Assembly (NCBI GenBank): GCA_002320665.1
Contig: DCKO01000077.1
Coordinates: 1 to 10,518, forward strand
Length of the DNA stretch: 10,518 bases
Direction of reading: 5' to 3'
From: Micavibrio sp. UBA1672
GTDB taxonomy: Bacteria; Pseudomonadota; Alphaproteobacteria; Micavibrionales; Micavibrionaceae
Part shown: positions 1 through 6,623 of the stretch, one piece after another
Numbering within the stretch: position 1 is the first letter of the stretch
How the letters are laid out: the number at the start of each line of letters is the position of its first letter
The notes under the pieces: generated by a model
What the model was told of the DNA's origin: nothing
Seen by the model: the letters and a program-made list of their open reading frames with translations, nothing else
Databases searched by the model: none
Translations under genes and position numbers: made by a program

Positions 1-276
1 GCCAAATCACCAGAAAAAACACTGGATCGCATGGATATCATCACCAGAGACTATGACGGCGCTGACGGCACTGAAATCATCTTCGAAACCGAAGCGCGAT
101 CATTTCTGCACCATCAAGTGCGCAATATGGTCGGCGCACTAGCCTATGTCGGGGAAGGTAAATGGCAGCCAGATGACATCAAAACAGCCCTCGACGCTAG
201 AGACAGAACCAAAGGCGCCATCACGGCCCCCGCAGATGGGCTATATCTTGTCAGGATAGATTATGAAGACACTTAA
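1..276 (+). CDS. truA: tRNA pseudouridine synthase A, C-terminal part (5' end outside window)
   Basis: TruA converts U38-U40 in the anticodon stem-loop of many tRNAs to pseudouridine in the cytoplasm. The reading frame is open from base 1 and ends at TAA 274-276, so only about 91 C-terminal residues are present. The visible part has the family pattern AKSPEKTLDR near the start, then SFLHHQVRNMVGAL and the closing DGLYLVRIDY, which match the C-terminal half of bacterial TruA. The ATG at 31 is internal, not the gene start. The catalytic Asp and the N-terminal half lie upstream of the window. The last 14 bases overlap the next gene, suggesting co-transcription. Identification is by motif recognition and is confident. 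Confidence 0.93.
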   Translation, partial: AKSPEKTLDRMDIITRDYDGADGTEIIFETEARSFLHHQVRNMVGALAYVGEGKWQPDDIKTALDARDRTKGAITAPADGLYLVRIDYEDT

Positions 277-592
277 GAGCATCAGAATAATAGTCTTTGT
301 GCCCGAAGATGAGCTAGAGCCATTCATAAAAGCGCTCGCTCCTGCCATCCCTTCCTTCCTTGGCAATTACGATCATGTGTGCTGGCACAGTGAAAAAGGC
401 ACAGAGCAATCCCGCAAAATGCCAGATGGCACAATCAAAAAAACCCCTTGCCGCAAAGTCGAATTTTCTTGCCCTGATGATAGAGAAATCATTCAACAAA
501 TCATAAATGACACTATAATCCCGAACCACCCTTGGGAAGAACCTGTCATCACTTTAACCCGTCAGGAAATTGTGAAACACAGTGATTCATGA
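263..592 (+). CDS. Stand-alone YqfO/NIF3-insert-type (CutA/PII-like) small protein
   Basis: A 109-residue cytosolic protein with no signal peptide or membrane segment. The middle GNYDHVCWHS (about residues 34-43) and the later HPWEEPVITL (about 89-98) match the ferredoxin-like domain inserted in NIF3/YqfO proteins, where GNYDHCSW and HPYEEPAY are the signature pieces. The NIF3 metal-centre domains themselves are absent, so this is the insert domain as a free protein. Such free versions exist in proteobacteria and have no settled function; the fold resembles CutA and PII proteins. The start is supported by AGGA at 253-256, six bases upstream of ATG. It overlaps truA by 14 bases, and its TGA stop lies in an ATGA motif at 589-592. 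Family call is fairly sure; role unknown. Confidence 0.8.
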   Translation: MKTLKSIRIIVFVPEDELEPFIKALAPAIPSFLGNYDHVCWHSEKGTEQSRKMPDGTIKKTPCRKVEFSCPDDREIIQQIINDTIIPNHPWEEPVITLTRQEIVKHSDS

Positions 593-624
593 TAAGAAGA
601 AATATCAAACTTAAGGAATCACTT

Positions 625-1308
625 ATGCGCCTTGCCCTTCTTTGCCTAACACTTATCACTTTTGCGTTTCCCGTCCTTGCCCAAGACGAAGAAACAGAAA
701 AACCACTTAATGCCATAACCTTCCTTGAGTATTTGCGGGAACATAACCGCCTAAAGCCAATGCAAAACCCTAAATATGAACATGGCACAGATGTACTGGA
801 CCGCCGCGTGATGGATCAGACGAAAAAAGCGATCGGTCAGGTCGAAGATGTCATCGTATCAAGCACAGGCGATATCCGCTATCTGAAAGTCAATTTTGAC
901 CGCATATCCTTACGAAAAACAGCCTATCTTGATTATACCCAGATGAATATCGGCGCCAATAATGATGGCTATGCCTTGTCTTTGCGCGAAGAAGATATCA
1001 AAGACCTCTTCCCCAAATTCATCAGAAAAATCACCCCACACGGCGAACAAATTAGTCTTACCGAAATCATCGGCAAAGAAATACGAGACAGCAATAAAAT
1101 CCGCCTTGGCGTCATTGAAGAAATTTTATTTGATGAATTCGGCAGCAAAGTCGAGCATCTTTATATCAAAATCAATCACGGCCTGATCCGTGATGCAGGG
1201 CTTGCCATCCCGTTCAAAGCTGTGGATTTCGACTATCGCAATGGGTATGTTTACCTGACTATAGATAAGGCCTTCAGCGATATTGCCTTTGATTACGTCA
1301 AAAAATAA
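625..1308 (+). CDS. Exported protein with two PRC-barrel-like domains
   Basis: A 227-residue protein. The first 19 residues form a signal peptide with a hydrophobic core and a likely cut after PVLA, giving a mature protein starting QDEETE, so a periplasmic location is expected. Two related segments follow. One covers about residues 55-118 (VLDRRVMDQ, then AIGQVEDVIVSSTGDIRYLKV); the other covers about 142-218 (EIIGKEIRDS, then LGVIEEILFDEFG and VEHLYIKI). Both read like PRC-barrel units, small beta-barrels that often mediate protein contacts. I chose ATG 625 because AAGGAA at 613-618 sits six bases before it and the signal peptide then starts cleanly. ATG 589, 12 codons earlier, overlaps the previous stop as ATGA and would give a longer basic n-region; it cannot be excluded. 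The 3' end overlaps dapE on the other strand by 16 bases. Specific role unknown. Confidence 0.8.
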   Translation: MRLALLCLTLITFAFPVLAQDEETEKPLNAITFLEYLREHNRLKPMQNPKYEHGTDVLDRRVMDQTKKAIGQVEDVIVSSTGDIRYLKVNFDRISLRKTAYLDYTQMNIGANNDGYALSLREEDIKDLFPKFIRKITPHGEQISLTEIIGKEIRDSNKIRLGVIEEILFDEFGSKVEHLYIKINHGLIRDAGLAIPFKAVDFDYRNGYVYLTIDKAFSDIAFDYVKK

Positions 1309-2432
1309 CCTTCGAGAACTTTTTGATAGATTTTTGTCAAATCTTCCAGATCCTGAACAGCCGCATTCTCATCAATCTGATGAATGGTTTTATTGAGCAC
1401 ACCAAACTCCACCACGGGGCAATAATTAACAATAAACCGTGCATCCGATGTCCCGCCATTGGTCGTATAATCCGGTGTCTTGCCAGTAACATCCTCAACG
1501 GCCTTTTTCACCACGACCGACCACTCACCGGGCTGGGTGATAAAACTCTCCGCATTCCCCTCAAACAACAACTCATAATCATAGCCCGTTTGATCCAGTA
1601 ACTTTGTAATATGAGCCTTAAGGCTTTCCGAACTCCAATGATCATTAAAACGAATATTAAAAACGGCACGCCCGCTATTCGGGATAATATTTTCTGCCGT
1701 ATTGCCGACATCAACACTCGTAATTTCCAAATTCGTCGGCGGAAAAAACTCGGAACCCTCATCCAGCTTTTCATCAGCCAGTTTATCCAAAAGCTTAATC
1801 AAGCGTGGCATCGGATTATCCGCCAAATGCTGATATGCCACATGCCCTTGCTTACCGGAAACCTTCAAACGACCCGTTAGCGATCCACGCCGACCGATCT
1901 TGATTTCCTGCCCCAGATGATCTGGATTCGTCGGCTCCCCGACCAGCGCCACATCAGGCAAATGACCATTTTCCTTCATCCATTCAAGAACCTTAACCGT
2001 GCCATTAATAGCTGGTCCTTCTTCGTCACCCGTAATCAGAAAACTAATAGAGCCTTCCGGCTTATGATGCTCTAGAAATTCCGATACTGCCGCAGCAAAC
2101 GCCGCTACAGCCCCCTTCATATCACTAGCCCCACGCCCATATAAGACACCATCTTCAATGTGTGAATTAAACGGCCCGTATGTCCAGCGATCCTCCGCCC
2201 CCGCTGGCACAACATCTGTATGACCGGCAAAACAAATATGAGGCGACCCACCACCCAAACGCGCAAAGAGATTAGGCACTATTGCATCCCCATCCCCAAA
2301 TGGCAGATGATGACACTCAAAGCCTAAAGCCTCAAGCTTTTCAGACAAGTATACTTGCGCGCCCTTATCCTTAGGCGTAACCGAAGGACAGGCAATTAAG
2401 TCTTTGGTCAAATCAATAACGTTATATGGCAT
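1293..2432 (-). CDS. dapE: Succinyl-diaminopimelate desuccinylase
   Basis: DapE removes succinate from N-succinyl-LL-2,6-diaminopimelate, a step of meso-diaminopimelate and lysine synthesis in the cytoplasm. The 379-residue product is of normal family length and has the di-zinc M20 peptidase residues: H71 and D73 in AGHTDVVPAG, D104 in GRGASDMKGA, E137-E138 in TGDEEGP, E166 in VGEPT, and H351 in NKTIHQIDE. The dimerisation (lid) segment lies between, including GRRGSLTGRLKVSG. ATG at 2432 was chosen. A TTG at 2438 is in frame and would overlap the upstream TGA as TTGA, adding two residues. No good ribosome binding site is visible, so translation is probably coupled to the gene ending at 2435. 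The 3' end overlaps the convergent PRC-barrel gene. Confidence 0.96.
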   Translation of the reverse strand: MPYNVIDLTKDLIACPSVTPKDKGAQVYLSEKLEALGFECHHLPFGDGDAIVPNLFARLGGGSPHICFAGHTDVVPAGAEDRWTYGPFNSHIEDGVLYGRGASDMKGAVAAFAAAVSEFLEHHKPEGSISFLITGDEEGPAINGTVKVLEWMKENGHLPDVALVGEPTNPDHLGQEIKIGRRGSLTGRLKVSGKQGHVAYQHLADNPMPRLIKLLDKLADEKLDEGSEFFPPTNLEITSVDVGNTAENIIPNSGRAVFNIRFNDHWSSESLKAHITKLLDQTGYDYELLFEGNAESFITQPGEWSVVVKKAVEDVTGKTPDYTTNGGTSDARFIVNYCPVVEFGVLNKTIHQIDENAAVQDLEDLTKIYQKVLEGYFLT

Positions 2433-2434
2433 AA

Positions 2435-3709
2435 TCAAGTTTCAAGTTCTGTTGGTAAAATAACATCCGGCGAAATACCATTTGAAAACTCGACCATAGA
2501 ACCCGTTTTTGTTTCCGGAAGCAAGCCTAATTCGATCATTGGCGGGTAAATTGATCTCTCAAGCAAGGCTGCCATTTTATAAACACCATATTCTTTCTCT
2601 ATTGTGGCTATTTCTTCAAGCTCTTCAGTCATAATATTAAATGGATTCCAGCCATCCGGAATATGTTCGAACATCAAAGCAGCATCCTTATATTGATCCA
2701 TCCGAAGCGGAAAAGCATTCGCTGAATTATGTTTCGAGTTCGGTGCATAATGATCATTCACAACTTCATTAATAACAATACATACACCTAAAGCCGCATC
2801 AAGAGAATGAATTGGTCTGGATAGCTCCGGCCATTTATTTGCTGCTTCTTTATAAGCCGCAAACCTGCCATATAAACCTCTGGCCTTTCGAACATAACCC
2901 ATATTCTGATCTACTGTAAAAACAGGCTTATATGTTGGATTATCTTCCGGTTTCTGAGAATAGGGACCGATATTCTGAGAAGCCAGATAATCACCGGAAA
3001 TCATACGCGTAGAAATATTTTCTACTCCGTCCCCCATTTTTCCCATAACCGCAAAAAAATATGCATATTGCCCTCTTAGAAATTGATTAGGGTCACCATC
3101 ATGTTTTTCCCTTGTTACTTCTTTTTCACCATCAAAATATTTCCATTTACGCGACATAAGATCAACAATATCAACAGCCGCAGCAATTTGCTTTCGGGCA
3201 TTCAATAATTGATGATCATTAAGATCACCTTTTTCATTTTTTTCATGCAACCTTTTTTCCATAGGCGCATATATAGCATGTGGTGTTTTCCCGTAATCTT
3301 CATAGCTATCATGACGCAATTTTGCTATCAAAGAAACTTCCAATCCTCCATGCTTTTCAAGATTCTTTGAACTATATAATCCCGAACGATACGTACTAAT
3401 ATCGTACAAACACTGACGAAATTGATGATACCAAGCTGGTGTATCTGTCTTCTTTCTGGTAACACTCTCTAGCTCTTCAAGCAATTCGTCAAACGTAACC
3501 TTAAGCGCATCCCAGCCCATTTCATCCATAAGCTCGTAAAATGCCTGCTTCGTCTTTTCAACATTCTCCGGCTTAACCGTCTCTGCCCTTGTCTGAAAAT
3601 CAATTTCAGCAAAAAAACGATCTATTGCCTCATGGTCTTTTTTGTCTTGATGAGGAAGCTTCTTTGTAAACCAGTTAAAAGCTCTTGTTAAACAGCTATT
3701 TTTAAACAT
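2435..3709 (-). CDS. Protein with RelA/SpoT-like HD hydrolase signatures, in the dapD-dapE operon
   Basis: A 424-residue, apparently cytosolic protein that I do not recognise as a named family. Residues 107-110 read YRSG, 131-140 LRHDSYEDYG (HDxxED), 176-188 AAAVDIVDLMSRK, and 221-236 VMGKMGDGVENISTRM (KxxDxxxN). RelA/SpoT hydrolase domains have RSG, HDxxED, VDGVTKL and KLADRLHN in the same order, so a divergent HD hydrolase fold is inferred. The first metal-ligand His, expected about 24 residues before H133, is not at its usual place; H120 or H95 could substitute, or activity may be lost. No synthetase or TGS domain is visible; residues 237-424 are unassigned. AGGTGGTG at 3714-3721 is a strong ribosome binding site before ATG 3709. 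The stop is two bases before the dapE ATG. Base composition is AT-richer than its neighbours. The gene is certain; the HD assignment is moderate and the substrate unknown. Confidence 0.6.
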   Translation of the reverse strand: MFKNSCLTRAFNWFTKKLPHQDKKDHEAIDRFFAEIDFQTRAETVKPENVEKTKQAFYELMDEMGWDALKVTFDELLEELESVTRKKTDTPAWYHQFRQCLYDISTYRSGLYSSKNLEKHGGLEVSLIAKLRHDSYEDYGKTPHAIYAPMEKRLHEKNEKGDLNDHQLLNARKQIAAAVDIVDLMSRKWKYFDGEKEVTREKHDGDPNQFLRGQYAYFFAVMGKMGDGVENISTRMISGDYLASQNIGPYSQKPEDNPTYKPVFTVDQNMGYVRKARGLYGRFAAYKEAANKWPELSRPIHSLDAALGVCIVINEVVNDHYAPNSKHNSANAFPLRMDQYKDAALMFEHIPDGWNPFNIMTEELEEIATIEKEYGVYKMAALLERSIYPPMIELGLLPETKTGSMVEFSNGISPDVILPTELET

Positions 3710-3790
3710 TCATCACCACCTAAGTCAATTTAGCACGACTTATAATGGCAATCCCAGAAAAATGCAAAAAAAATAGTATACAAAAATTCT

Positions 3791-3820
3791 AATATAACTA
3801 AGGCTGACAGCGCTTTTCAA
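3791..3820 (-). promoter_or_regulatory. Predicted promoter for the HD-like gene and dapE
   Basis: On the minus strand TTGAAA (3820-3815) and TATATT (3796-3791) are separated by 18 bases. Each hexamer differs from the sigma-70 consensus by one base. The site begins just after the dapD stop codon and leaves a leader of about 75-80 bases before ATG 3709. It suggests that the HD-like gene and dapE can be transcribed separately from dapD. Prediction from sequence only. Confidence 0.5.
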
Positions 3821-3826
3821 AAACGA

Positions 3827-4675
3827 TCAATCCCTCAGCAGATCATTCACACCTGTTTTGCTTCTGGTGCGCTCATCCACGGTTTTCACAATCACAGCAC
3901 AAGCCAGATTTGGCCCTGGAGAGCCATCTGCCAATGGCTTACCCGGCAAAGTACCCGGCACAACCACAGAATAAGCCGGTACGCGGCCTATAAAGACTTC
4001 ACCGCTTTGACGATCAATAATCTTGGTTGAGGCACTCAAGAACACCCCCATCGAGAGCACTGCGCCCTCTTCCACGATCACGCCTTCCGCAACCTCGGAA
4101 CGCGCACCAATAAACACATTATCTTCAATAATCACAGGCTCGGCCTGCAATGGTTCCAAAACGCCGCCAATGCCCACGCCACCAGAAATATGGCAGTTTG
4201 CACCAACTTGTGCACATGACCCGACAGTAGACCATGTATCAATCATTGTGCCTTCACCGACATAGGCTCCGACATTCAAAAAGCATGGCATCAAAACAGC
4301 ATTCGGCGCCACATAAGCAGAATGACGAACGATCGAATCAGGCACGGCGCGGAAAGCGGCCTTAGCAAATTCGTCCTTGCCCCATTTTTCAAACTTGCTG
4401 GCGACCTTGTCATACCAATTCGCGCCACCCGGCCCACCAGAAATCACCTGCATGTCATTCAACCGGAAAGATAATAACACGGCCTTTTTAAGCCACTGAT
4501 GAACAACCCAGCCTGATTCTGATGGTGATGCCACGCGAAGCTCACCACTATCCAATAAATTCAGAGCCTCACTAACAGCATCTCTTATATCGCCTTTAGT
4601 CTCGACGTTTAAGGTATCTCTATCGTCCCATCCTTGATTAATTGTTTGTTCCAAGGCGCTGTAATCTGTCGTCAT
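3827..4675 (-). CDS. dapD: 2,3,4,5-tetrahydropyridine-2,6-dicarboxylate N-succinyltransferase
   Basis: DapD transfers succinate from succinyl-CoA to tetrahydrodipicolinate, opening the succinylase route to meso-diaminopimelate for peptidoglycan and lysine. The 282-residue product is close to the usual 270-285. An N-terminal helical domain (about residues 1-100) is followed by a left-handed beta-helix with hexapeptide repeats. Family blocks include GGPGGANWYDKV, then VLMPCFLNVGAYVGEGTMID, then GSCAQVGANCHISGGVGIGGV and ARSEVAEGVIVEEGAVL, ending in GSPGPNLACAVIVK. The ATG at 4675 has a GGAAAA stretch about eight bases upstream; an ATG five bases further upstream is out of frame. It lies upstream of the HD-like gene and dapE on the same strand and divergent to the FemAB-like gene. 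Confident. Confidence 0.97.
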   Translation of the reverse strand: MTTDYSALEQTINQGWDDRDTLNVETKGDIRDAVSEALNLLDSGELRVASPSESGWVVHQWLKKAVLLSFRLNDMQVISGGPGGANWYDKVASKFEKWGKDEFAKAAFRAVPDSIVRHSAYVAPNAVLMPCFLNVGAYVGEGTMIDTWSTVGSCAQVGANCHISGGVGIGGVLEPLQAEPVIIEDNVFIGARSEVAEGVIVEEGAVLSMGVFLSASTKIIDRQSGEVFIGRVPAYSVVVPGTLPGKPLADGSPGPNLACAVIVKTVDERTRSKTGVNDLLRD

Positions 4676-4696
4676 TTCATTTTTTCCATTATTATC

Positions 4697-4726
4697 AGTG
4701 TATTCAGGTCATAAAAGTCTTTGCAA
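4697..4726 (-). promoter_or_regulatory. Possible dapD promoter
   Basis: On the minus strand TTGCAA (4726-4721) and TACACT (4702-4697) lie 18 bases apart. Each matches four of six consensus bases, and the pair sits 22 bases before the dapD ATG, leaving a short leader. The match is weak and rests mainly on position in the 80-base divergent gap between dapD and the FemAB-like gene. No convincing promoter was found for the divergent gene. Confidence 0.28.
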
Positions 4727-4755
4727 TTCAGCATGAAGCGCTTACAAAATCAAGT

Positions 4756-5736
4756 ATGATCTCTCAAAATAAAGCTCTGCAGTTAAACAAACCCCGTTTT
4801 GTGTGGCGAAATTTTACGCCCCAAGACCTTGAACGCTATTATAACAGCGCACAAAAAGGCAATTTACTGCAAAGCTATCCCTACGCAGTAGCCTGTGCAA
4901 AGCTTAATCACCAGACCATCAGGCAAGGTATTTTCTACATTGAAAACCAGCCCGCCGCCTTGTGCCAAATTCTTGAGGCCGGCTTCATCAAAAACACAGT
5001 TCATGCCGCGATTCTAGATCGTGGCCCATTATGGTTTAAAAACTACGGCAGCGAAGAAGACTTTGCCCTGTTTGTGCAGCAATTCCGCCGCGAATTTCCA
5101 GCCCGCATGGGACGAAAAATCCGTTTCATTCCTGAAATCAAAAACACACCTGCTATACACAGAATCATGAAACATAACGGCTTCAAACAAGCTGCCGATA
5201 GCAAACCCTATAAAACCATATGGCTGGATTTAAGGCCCGATCTGGATACTCTGAAGAAGAACCTTGATAAGAAATGGCGTAACGCCCTAAGCAAATCCCA
5301 AAAGCAAGACCTAAAAATAACGATGAACTCTACGCCCGAGCTTTTCTCATGGTTTTTGAAAAGCTATGCGCAGGATAAAAAAGATAAATTCTATCATGGC
5401 GCGTCCTTAAAACTTCTGAGCAACCTGATTTACGAATTCTCTCGTGGGAAAAATGTATTAACTGCATATGCATTATTTGACGAAAAGCCAATTGCCGCTA
5501 TATTAATCTTTATCCATGGAAATTCTGCGACCTACCAAATCGGTTATACATCCGCATTGGGGCGCGAGAAATGTGCACATAATGCGTTACTATGGAATGC
5601 ATTGACGGCTTTAAAAGGAAGGAATGTCCATGACTTTGATTTGGGCGGCATTATCGGAGACAAAGATGGGATTACAACATTTAAAAAAGGCATGGGCGGA
5701 AAAATCATTGAAACACCCGGCCTTTTTATTGGTTAG
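4756..5736 (+). CDS. FemAB-like aminoacyltransferase (GNAT fold)
   Basis: A 326-residue cytosolic protein of the FemA/FemB/FemX-related group, which has a tandem GNAT fold. Classical members use aminoacyl-tRNA to add amino acids to the peptide of peptidoglycan precursors; many proteobacterial relatives have unproven substrates. Recognisable parts are KKWRNALSKSQKQDLKI (about 172-188), the LTAYALFDEKPIAAILIF strand region (about 245-262), QIGYTSALGREKCAHNALLWNA (271-292, the CoA/tRNA-binding-type helix region), and the closing FDLGGIIGDKDGITTFKKGMGG (304-325). ATG 4756 is preferred over an in-frame ATG at 4642, because the longer form would run into dapD on the other strand and adds sequence unlike the family. 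No strong ribosome binding site precedes 4756. The 3' end overlaps the next gene. Family call is good; substrate unknown. Neighbouring dap and glm genes make a cell-wall role plausible. Confidence 0.82.
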   Translation: MISQNKALQLNKPRFVWRNFTPQDLERYYNSAQKGNLLQSYPYAVACAKLNHQTIRQGIFYIENQPAALCQILEAGFIKNTVHAAILDRGPLWFKNYGSEEDFALFVQQFRREFPARMGRKIRFIPEIKNTPAIHRIMKHNGFKQAADSKPYKTIWLDLRPDLDTLKKNLDKKWRNALSKSQKQDLKITMNSTPELFSWFLKSYAQDKKDKFYHGASLKLLSNLIYEFSRGKNVLTAYALFDEKPIAAILIFIHGNSATYQIGYTSALGREKCAHNALLWNALTALKGRNVHDFDLGGIIGDKDGITTFKKGMGGKIIETPGLFIG

Positions 5737-6604
5737 CTTCACAATAGGCTTTAGTATTTGCTTTCCCGCCTATAGCTCTCTGGCAGAAAATAGCGTTAAG
5801 CCCAAGGCCAAACCAAATCAGGGATTCTTGTTACAAAAAGTTCATTACGATGTCTATGCAGGCGGAATTAATGCCGTCAAAGCTAACATGACGCTCGATT
5901 ACTCAAAATACGGGCGCTATAAAATGTTCTTTGAGGCCGAAACCAAAGGCCTTCTTGCCTCCCTCGCCCCATGGAGCGGAAGCTTCGAATCATCCGGCTG
6001 GGTTATTGATCAGAATAAAAGGCAGCCAGAGCTTCACGAATCTATCGCAATCTGGCGCGATGAAAGAGAAGTTAAATCCTATAATTACGGACGTAACGGA
6101 AGCTTCAAAAACCTAGTTACAAAGTACACACATAAAAAACCCCGCGTTGAAGAGCCTGATTCAGAACTAACCAAAGGCACAACTGATGCCTTGACCGCAA
6201 CCATTCTGGTCATGGAAAAAGTCGCCAATGGCGGTAAATGCGAAGGATCATCCGAAGTCTTTGATGGCAAACGCCGCTATAACCTGATCTTTCGTCACCA
6301 AAGAAATGTCATGCTGGAAAAAACGCGCTATAACGCCTATAGCGGACCTGCTACAGAATGCACAGTCGAAGTCGTACCACTAGCAGGTGCTTGGCACAAA
6401 AAACCCAGAGGCTGGCTCTCCATTCAGGAACAGGGCCGTGAACGCGGTATGATGCCCACCGTCTGGATCGCCCAAGTAACACCTTACGCCGTAGCCGTAC
6501 CTGTGCGCGTGCGCGTCAAAACCGCTTATGGCACAATGTTCATGCACATGACACGCTATGAAAGCGGCGATAACGTCATGAAAGCTGCCTATTCCAAAAA
6601 ATAA
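5666..6604 (+). CDS. Secreted DUF3108-type protein
   Basis: A 312-residue protein. A basic n-region (HLKKAWAEKSLKH) is followed by a hydrophobic core at about residues 18-36 and a likely cut after SSLA (residue 40), so export to the periplasm is expected. The mature part resembles DUF3108 proteins: an early VHYDVYAGGINAVKANM segment, then FEAETKGLLASLAPW, a middle TDALTATILVME, and YNLIFRHQRNV, with beta-rich spacing throughout. DUF3108 has no firmly established function. I chose ATG 5666 because GGAGA at 5656-5660 lies five bases upstream and the signal peptide is then of normal shape. ATG 5630, with an AAGGAAGG-like site seven bases upstream, is an alternative that adds 12 residues. Either choice overlaps the FemAB-like gene out of frame. 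The stop is 19 bases before glmU. Confidence 0.78.
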   Translation: MGLQHLKKAWAEKSLKHPAFLLVSFTIGFSICFPAYSSLAENSVKPKAKPNQGFLLQKVHYDVYAGGINAVKANMTLDYSKYGRYKMFFEAETKGLLASLAPWSGSFESSGWVIDQNKRQPELHESIAIWRDEREVKSYNYGRNGSFKNLVTKYTHKKPRVEEPDSELTKGTTDALTATILVMEKVANGGKCEGSSEVFDGKRRYNLIFRHQRNVMLEKTRYNAYSGPATECTVEVVPLAGAWHKKPRGWLSIQEQGRERGMMPTVWIAQVTPYAVAVPVRVRVKTAYGTMFMHMTRYESGDNVMKAAYSKK

Positions 6605-6623
6605 ACTCTATTAAGGTTTACTT

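Noticed and set aside
31..276. ATG at 31 as the start of a small separate gene
   Set aside because: The frame is open to base 1 and the preceding codons also match TruA, so this is an internal Met of a gene entering from the left.
2436..2438. TTG at 2438 as the dapE start
   Set aside because: It is possible through a TTGA overlap with the upstream stop, but ATG at 2432 is only two codons later and is the more usual codon. The difference is two residues.
3766..3773. Run of eight T on the minus strand after dapD as a Rho-independent terminator
   Set aside because: No GC-rich hairpin lies directly before the run on the minus strand; it is in the AT-rich leader of the HD-like gene.
4642..4755. 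N-terminal extension of the FemAB-like protein from ATG 4642
   Set aside because: The extension would overlap the start of dapD on the opposite strand and its residues do not resemble the family. ATG 4756 gives a normal-length protein.
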